Origin: Candidatus Poribacteria bacterium
Lineage (GTDB): Bacteria; Poribacteria; WGA-4E; WGA-3G
Direction of reading: 5' to 3'
DNA length: 64,000 nucleotides
Assembly (NCBI GenBank): GCA_022821495.1
Contig: JAJEDN010000080.1
Coordinates: 1-64,000 of the forward strand
Shown: in pieces, positions 59,311 through 64,000 of the stretch
Position numbering within the stretch: position 1 is the first letter of the stretch
How the letters are laid out: each line of letters begins with the position of its first letter
Position numbers and translations under genes: made by a program
The notes under the pieces: generated by a model
Database searches by the model: none
Told to the model about the DNA's origin: nothing
What the model saw: the letters and a program-made list of their open reading frames with translations, nothing else

Positions 59311-59399
59311 TTTGAGCAGGACTTACGCAGCAATTTGCTGGCGAGGTTTTAAACCTCGCCAGCGGCGTGCGGACAAAATTCTATAAGTCCTTAGTTTGA
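59290..59399. repeat. REP palindrome flanked by a 26-bp direct repeat
   Basis: CAAAA(C/T)TCTATAAGTCCTTA plus GTTTGA occurs at 59290-59315 and 59374-59399 with one mismatch. Between them lie CAGGACTTACGCAG and the palindrome GCTGGCGAGGTTT-T-AAACCTCGCCAGC (59337-59363). The first copy carries the stop codon of the peptidase gene. Confidence 0.85.
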
Positions 59400-59455
59400 A
59401 CTCTGGATTAATCTTTAGAAGGATTTTAGATCAATTGAGATCGTTAGGAGACGCT

Positions 59456-61375
59456 ATGAAACTTTTTGTGCCGGGAAGAATTTGCCTGTTCGGAGAACAT
59501 ACCGATTGGGCAGCAAGGAACCGGCTATTAAACGCAGAACTCGAAAAGGGGTATACCTTAATAACCAGCACAAACCAAGGGGTATATGCTGAGGTTAAAC
59601 CACATCCTACGCAGCTGATTTTGAATACAACGCTCAGTGATGGCACCCACCACGGGCCCTATAGCCTGCCTATGGAGAGGCGTGCGCTTCTCACTGAAGC
59701 TGAAAAAGGCGGATTTTTTAGTTATGCTGCTGGTGTCGCCTATCAAATTTTAACCAACTACCGGGTCCAAGGACTGGAAATCGATAATTATCTCACCGAT
59801 TTACCCGTTAAAAAAGGCTTATCTTCGAGTGCTGCCATCAGTGTTTTAGTCGCACGCGCCTTCAATCGGACTTATGATCTCAAGATGACAATACGCGGTG
59901 AAATGGAATATGCCTACCGTGGTGAGACGACAACACCTTCACGCTGTGGACGGATGGACCAAGGGTGCGCATACCAACGTCCTATCCTCATGACATTTGA
60001 TGGCGACAACGTTGATGTCCGAGAACTCAGTGTACCGAAAAACATGTACCTCGTAATTGTCGACCTTGGTGCCGGTAAAGATACACGCCTGATATTGCAA
60101 CAATTAAGTCACTGTTATCCGTTCGCTGAGAGCGAATTAGAGAAAAATGTACAGCATTACCTCGGTCCCCTAAGCGCGCAAATTACGCAAGAAGCATATC
60201 AAGCACTACGGGATGGAGACGCGGAATCCGTTGGTAAACTGATGACCCGCGCACAGACAGCGTTCGATAAACACCTCATACCTGCCTGTCCATCGCAATT
60301 GACGGCACCTGTCCTCCACAAAGTCCTCAATTATGAACCCATCCAACCCTATATCTGGGGTGGCAAAGGAGTAGGTTCCCAAGGCGATGGATCCGCACAG
60401 TTTATTGTTAAAGATGAAGAGAGCCAGGCACGCGTCATCGAGATTATCGAACAGGATTTGGAGATGTCGTGTCTGAAACTGGTGATTGAAGCGGGCAGCC
60501 ATGTCCGAAAAGCCGTCATCCCCGCTGCAGGGTTTGGGACTCGCCTATTCCCTGCTTCAAAAGCGATGAAGAAAGAGCTCTTCCCTGTGATTGACAGTTC
60601 TGGACAAGCGAAACCCGCAATTATGGCGATTGTTGAAGAGGCGATAGAGGCAGGTATTGAGGAGATTTGCCTTATTGTCCAACAAGGCGATATCGAACTT
60701 TTTGAATCGTTTTTCAAAACGCCACCCCCCATTGAACACTATAACAAACTCAGTAAAGAGAACAAGACATATTGCGATTATCTACTGGAGCTAGGCAGCA
60801 AAGTGACCTTCGTCACACAGGATGTTCAAGAAGGTTTCGGGCATGCTGTTTATTGTGCAAGGGAATGGGTTGGAAACGAACCTTTTTTATTGATGCTCGG
60901 TGACCATCTCTACGGTTCAAGTGAAGAAAGATGTTGTGCACGACAAGTCGTGGAGGCTTATGAACAGGTAGGCCACAGCGTTGTCGGACTTAAAGAGACA
61001 CCGATTGAGCAGTTATCAAACTTCGGCTGCGTCACGGGCGTATGGAAAGAAGCGGACGCATTACTATCGGTGACGGAGTTTTACGAAAAGCCGGATCCTG
61101 AGTACGCAATGGAGCATTTGCATATAGATGGTATGGATGTGGACCAGTTCTTGACAGTGTTCGGTATCTATGTCATTCAACCCCAGATTTTCGATTTTCT
61201 CGAACAGAACATCTCGCATAACCTACGCGAGCGCGGTGAATTCCAGCTCACTTCCTGTTTAGATGAATTGCGGAAAGCAGAAGGTTTTTCGGGGTATGTC
61301 GTCAAAGGACGACGCTATGACATCGGGCTTCCCGAGGAGTATCGGCAAACGGTTATTGATTTCAGAAACGCTTAG
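59456..61375 (+). CDS. bifunctional GHMP sugar kinase / nucleotidyltransferase fusion
   Basis: 639 residues from the ATG at 59456, preceded by TTAGGAG. Residues 1-345 are a GHMP kinase: PGRICLFGEHTDW resembles the galactokinase signature, and the ATP loop is LPVKKGLSSSAAIS (117-130), with a C-terminal GGKGVGSQGDGS motif. Residues 352-639 are a GalU/RmlA-type nucleotidyltransferase: VIPAAGFGTRLFPASKAMKK, EGFGHAVYCA and LMLGDHLYG. The order is kinase first. One chain could phosphorylate a free sugar and then activate it to an NDP-sugar, a salvage route. Which sugar and nucleotide cannot be read. Confidence 0.92.
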   Translation: MKLFVPGRICLFGEHTDWAARNRLLNAELEKGYTLITSTNQGVYAEVKPHPTQLILNTTLSDGTHHGPYSLPMERRALLTEAEKGGFFSYAAGVAYQILTNYRVQGLEIDNYLTDLPVKKGLSSSAAISVLVARAFNRTYDLKMTIRGEMEYAYRGETTTPSRCGRMDQGCAYQRPILMTFDGDNVDVRELSVPKNMYLVIVDLGAGKDTRLILQQLSHCYPFAESELEKNVQHYLGPLSAQITQEAYQALRDGDAESVGKLMTRAQTAFDKHLIPACPSQLTAPVLHKVLNYEPIQPYIWGGKGVGSQGDGSAQFIVKDEESQARVIEIIEQDLEMSCLKLVIEAGSHVRKAVIPAAGFGTRLFPASKAMKKELFPVIDSSGQAKPAIMAIVEEAIEAGIEEICLIVQQGDIELFESFFKTPPPIEHYNKLSKENKTYCDYLLELGSKVTFVTQDVQEGFGHAVYCAREWVGNEPFLLMLGDHLYGSSEERCCARQVVEAYEQVGHSVVGLKETPIEQLSNFGCVTGVWKEADALLSVTEFYEKPDPEYAMEHLHIDGMDVDQFLTVFGIYVIQPQIFDFLEQNISHNLRERGEFQLTSCLDELRKAEGFSGYVVKGRRYDIGLPEEYRQTVIDFRNA

Positions 61376-61389
61376 CGTGCCGTATCTAC

Positions 61390-64000
61390 CTATGTATTCG
61401 TGCCACGCTTGATAACAACGATTGTCAGATCATCGTATTGCTCCGCTTCGCCGACAAAGTCCCGAGCATCATTAACGATGTGTTGGACAATCGCTTCTGC
61501 ATCAAAATTATCAGGGATCCGTGAGACCGATTCTTTGAAACGCTCTGTCCCATACATCTCCTCTTCTGGATTGAGTGCCTCAATGAGACCATCTGTATGA
61601 AAGATCAACACATCGCCCTCAGTTAAATCGAAAGTCGTAGATTCATATTCCACTCTTTTCATGCTTCCAAGCGGAAGGTCACCACTCTCAATTTCGATTA
61701 TATCTGTCCCGCGTTTAAGAATCGGGTAGGGTTGTCCACCATTAGCATAGTCAATCCGTTTTTCGGTTTCATCAAGAACAGCGAGGTTCAAAGCGATGAA
61801 ACTCGGCCCGTACATCCGAGGTGCTAACCCTGTATTGAGATCGCTAAGAATAACAGCGGCTTCGGATTTGAAACGCGAGACTTCATATAACATCCCATTC
61901 GTCAACACAGCGTTCATCGCGCCTCTCAGCCCTTTTCCTGCAGCGTCGGCTACTGCAATAGCGGTATGTCCATTCGACACAGTCAGGTAATCATAGAAGT
62001 CACCCCCCACCTGTGTTGCAGGAACCGACATGCCTGCGACATCAAACCCTTTCATATCAGGTGACTCCGTAGGCAGAAGTCCCATCTGAATATTCTGCGC
62101 TTCGCTCAGTTCAGCGCGGATGCGTTGTATCTCTGCTTCTTCCCGTTGTCGCACTTCATTACGCAGCTGCAACGTGTGTCGTCGGTTAACGACAAGGCGA
62201 CCGATCAAGGCAAAAACGACGGTTATGAAAATAAGCGTCGGTAAGTATGTCCGCCAGCGCGTCCAAAGCGGCGGCGGGATACTAAAGTTCACTATTGCAG
62301 GTGGTTCGGTGTAGGACCAGTTTTTACGAAATGCCTTAATGAGGAAACTGTAGTTGCCGGCTTTGAGGCCAGTATAGCGAATGCGGAGCGTGCCTTTTTG
62401 GTTCTGAAACTCCTGTATAACATCGCTGCCCATAATCTGCTGATCCACCAACCCAGGGATAGAAGAGGGGGTCCAACTGTCAGAAAGCGCATCAGAACTG
62501 GTAGCTAATAGCGAGAATTCCTCCGCCGAAAGTTGCGTCCAAGCCGGGGTATCCAGTCCAATTAACCTAAACTCATAGGAGAGCCCTTCTCGCAGGGAAC
62601 TAATTCCTCGGACATCGAAAGTTTTGGCTCCGCTTGCGGGTAACACCAAAGTAGATGAGAAATCGGTGTAAGATTTATCAGCTTCCAAGGCGATAATTCG
62701 ACACTCTGGCAGTCCACCGCGCGCCGGTGTATACTGTGTAACACCCGCTTCAGTCGCAAACCAGATGTCTTTATCAGAAGATTCAAGAATCTTTGAGATA
62801 TTGTTGTGCGCCCAACCGTTTTTTGTCGTTCGATTGTGGAAAGTCTCACCATCATATCGAACGGTACCGCCACCTCTTGTTGCGAACCATATATTTCCGC
62901 GGCTATCCTCTATCACGTCCCGTACATTATCTACAAGAAACCCATCTTCTTTTGTTGTGTAAGTTGTCAGGTTCTTCCCATCATAGCGGACTGCCCCACG
63001 GGACGTTGCCAACCAGAGAATTCCGTCCTGAGAAGTCACGGACGCGTTTACGGGTGCGAGTTTATTAATAGCCTGAACTTCGCCTAACCTCGTGCCGTGA
63101 TAGGTTTTCAGAGCATCCGAAAAGAGAAAAGTGATTTCGTCACTCTTTTGTGTTGGGTGCTGCCATACTGCCAGCGGCGCGGATGTAGGTTCGCCATCAA
63201 GTAGAACCGGTCTACCCGTTTCGCTGTTGCTCCAGTAGATCAATCTCCCCGTCACCGCATTGAAAAACCATTTGCTCTCTTGTGGCGTTTTGAGTCGTGT
63301 TGTCGCTTTCAGGTCAAGCACATCGGGTTTAATAGATCGAGTTGTAGCGGTTACGAGATCAATGTTTTTTGGATAGCGTTCTACCTTTCCGTTCTCAAAA
63401 TGCACCCATAACCTATCGTCAGAATCTCTGTATAAGTCAGTGATGACAGCGGTTCCCGGCTCAATTGCGAGAACTGAAGTATCTGACTGCCTTTCGGAGG
63501 TCGTTTGGAATAGAATTCTTTGGAAACCGCTGTCGGTAAGCCATAATAACCCTGTGGCATCTGCTTTGAAAAGATGCCCACCAAATGCCATCCATACGTG
63601 TTCTCCCTCCGTAACGAGGACATCCGTATTGCTATCTGACCGCTCGCCACCAGGACCGATTTTTGTTCGGATAGCGATAGAAATTTGATGCCCGTAATTG
63701 CCGTTTGCATAGCGGAAGAACGTATATCGTGTGGCATTACCTTGCGGTCTCGGCTCGTTTACAAACCAGATGTCTCTACCGACTTCAAATATTTTCGAGA
63801 TTTCAGCCTGTGGTCGTCGTCTATCTCGTCTCACTGTGCCGAGCCTTAATGACGCTGTGGTACTTTCACCCGTTTCCGTATCATAACGTGCAACACCCCC
63901 TGAAACGCTGAACCAAAGATAACCCCGGCTATCCTCATACATTGTCCGAATCCTACTGGTACCAAGTCCAGCATGCGTAATAACCGCGGGGGTCGGTTCA
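61390..64000 (-). CDS. two-component-type propeller sensor with SpoIIE phosphatase output (5' end beyond window)
   Basis: The ORF continues open past 64000, so the start is outside; over 869 residues are visible. Order: sensor propeller repeats (Reg_prop-like, with MYEDSRGYLWFSVSGGVARY and EDSRGNIWFATRGGGTVRYD), a Y_Y_Y-type beta-sandwich (LRIRYTGLKAGNYSFLIKAF), one membrane helix (WRTYLPTLIFITVVFALIGR), a coiled linker, and a SpoIIE/PP2C phosphatase with GGDFYDYLTVSNG, VADAAGKGLRGAM and FHTDGLIEA metal-site motifs. It should sense an external signal and dephosphorylate a partner, perhaps an anti-anti-sigma protein. No such partner is visible. It converges on the kinase-nucleotidyltransferase gene. 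Confidence 0.87.
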   Translation of the reverse strand, partial: EPTPAVITHAGLGTSRIRTMYEDSRGYLWFSVSGGVARYDTETGESTTASLRLGTVRRDRRRPQAEISKIFEVGRDIWFVNEPRPQGNATRYTFFRYANGNYGHQISIAIRTKIGPGGERSDSNTDVLVTEGEHVWMAFGGHLFKADATGLLWLTDSGFQRILFQTTSERQSDTSVLAIEPGTAVITDLYRDSDDRLWVHFENGKVERYPKNIDLVTATTRSIKPDVLDLKATTRLKTPQESKWFFNAVTGRLIYWSNSETGRPVLLDGEPTSAPLAVWQHPTQKSDEITFLFSDALKTYHGTRLGEVQAINKLAPVNASVTSQDGILWLATSRGAVRYDGKNLTTYTTKEDGFLVDNVRDVIEDSRGNIWFATRGGGTVRYDGETFHNRTTKNGWAHNNISKILESSDKDIWFATEAGVTQYTPARGGLPECRIIALEADKSYTDFSSTLVLPASGAKTFDVRGISSLREGLSYEFRLIGLDTPAWTQLSAEEFSLLATSSDALSDSWTPSSIPGLVDQQIMGSDVIQEFQNQKGTLRIRYTGLKAGNYSFLIKAFRKNWSYTEPPAIVNFSIPPPLWTRWRTYLPTLIFITVVFALIGRLVVNRRHTLQLRNEVRQREEAEIQRIRAELSEAQNIQMGLLPTESPDMKGFDVAGMSVPATQVGGDFYDYLTVSNGHTAIAVADAAGKGLRGAMNAVLTNGMLYEVSRFKSEAAVILSDLNTGLAPRMYGPSFIALNLAVLDETEKRIDYANGGQPYPILKRGTDIIEIESGDLPLGSMKRVEYESTTFDLTEGDVLIFHTDGLIEALNPEEEMYGTERFKESVSRIPDNFDAEAIVQHIVNDARDFVGEAEQYDDLTIVVIKRGTNT

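Overview
The window looks like a chromosome segment of a Candidatus Poribacteria or related sponge/marine lineage. This is inferred from gene content, since no rRNA or marker search could be run: phytanoyl-CoA dioxygenase family proteins, a Cys-type sulfatase, Gfo/Idh/MocA oxidoreductases, an enolase-superfamily enzyme, a DUF6785-type membrane protein, ASPIC/UnbV FG-GAP proteins, and very many short intergenic palindromes and heptamer repeats. Genes are on both strands in short operons. Many genes have a near-consensus sigma-70 promoter with a 17-bp spacer. No tRNA, rRNA or CRISPR array was seen.

Layout. 0-5 kb: end of a possible HEAT-repeat gene, SDR oxidoreductase, a PGPGW-like membrane protein, and a minus-strand murA-hisD-DUF1028 operon. 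5-19 kb: Gfo/Idh oxidoreductase, two phytanoyl-CoA dioxygenase-like enzymes, an HD-domain protein, the divergent pseudouridine synthases truA and rluA, an Rpn/PD-(D/E)XK protein, an aldo/keto reductase, a CaCA antiporter with an extra N-terminal domain, a secreted protein and a large DUF6785-type membrane protein. 19-25 kb: an ORF-less IS element derivative, an enolase-superfamily gene, a 2-hydroxyacid dehydrogenase, and an ECF sigma factor fused to a membrane anchor and a beta-propeller. 25-30 kb: a defence-like remnant with a broken orphan cas6, an ATLF-like metallopeptidase and a type ISP restriction-modification enzyme. 30-42 kb: metallophosphoesterase, an EcfT-like permease, MoaB, a repeat array, a double-VWA protein, a small secreted protein with a structured leader, and a TPR / SUMF1-like / ASPIC-UnbV operon. 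42-49 kb: an IsrB-type element (RuvC-only IscB relative) with a candidate omega-RNA, a BNR protein, a PQQ propeller, a mannonate dehydratase-like gene, a Cys-type sulfatase and a duplicated membrane protein. 49-64 kb: PotD, rhodanese, a Gfo/Idh pair, HicBA, PspA with an AAA ATPase, a membrane-anchored MA-clan peptidase with TPRs, a fused GHMP kinase-nucleotidyltransferase, and a sensor propeller/SpoIIE phosphatase running off the end.

Most notable points: (1) two related IS elements, one with isrB and one without any ORF, keep matching left-end RNA folds and right-end hairpins with apparent compensatory base changes, and both sit just upstream of a gene start; (2) heptamer or foldback repeats begin at or within a few bases of the stop codon of at least ten genes; (3) rluA and the Rpn-like gene appear to be leaderless; (4) three multi-domain designs join functions that are usually separate: sigma factor-membrane-propeller, sugar kinase-nucleotidyltransferase, and a PspA (ESCRT-III)-AAA operon.
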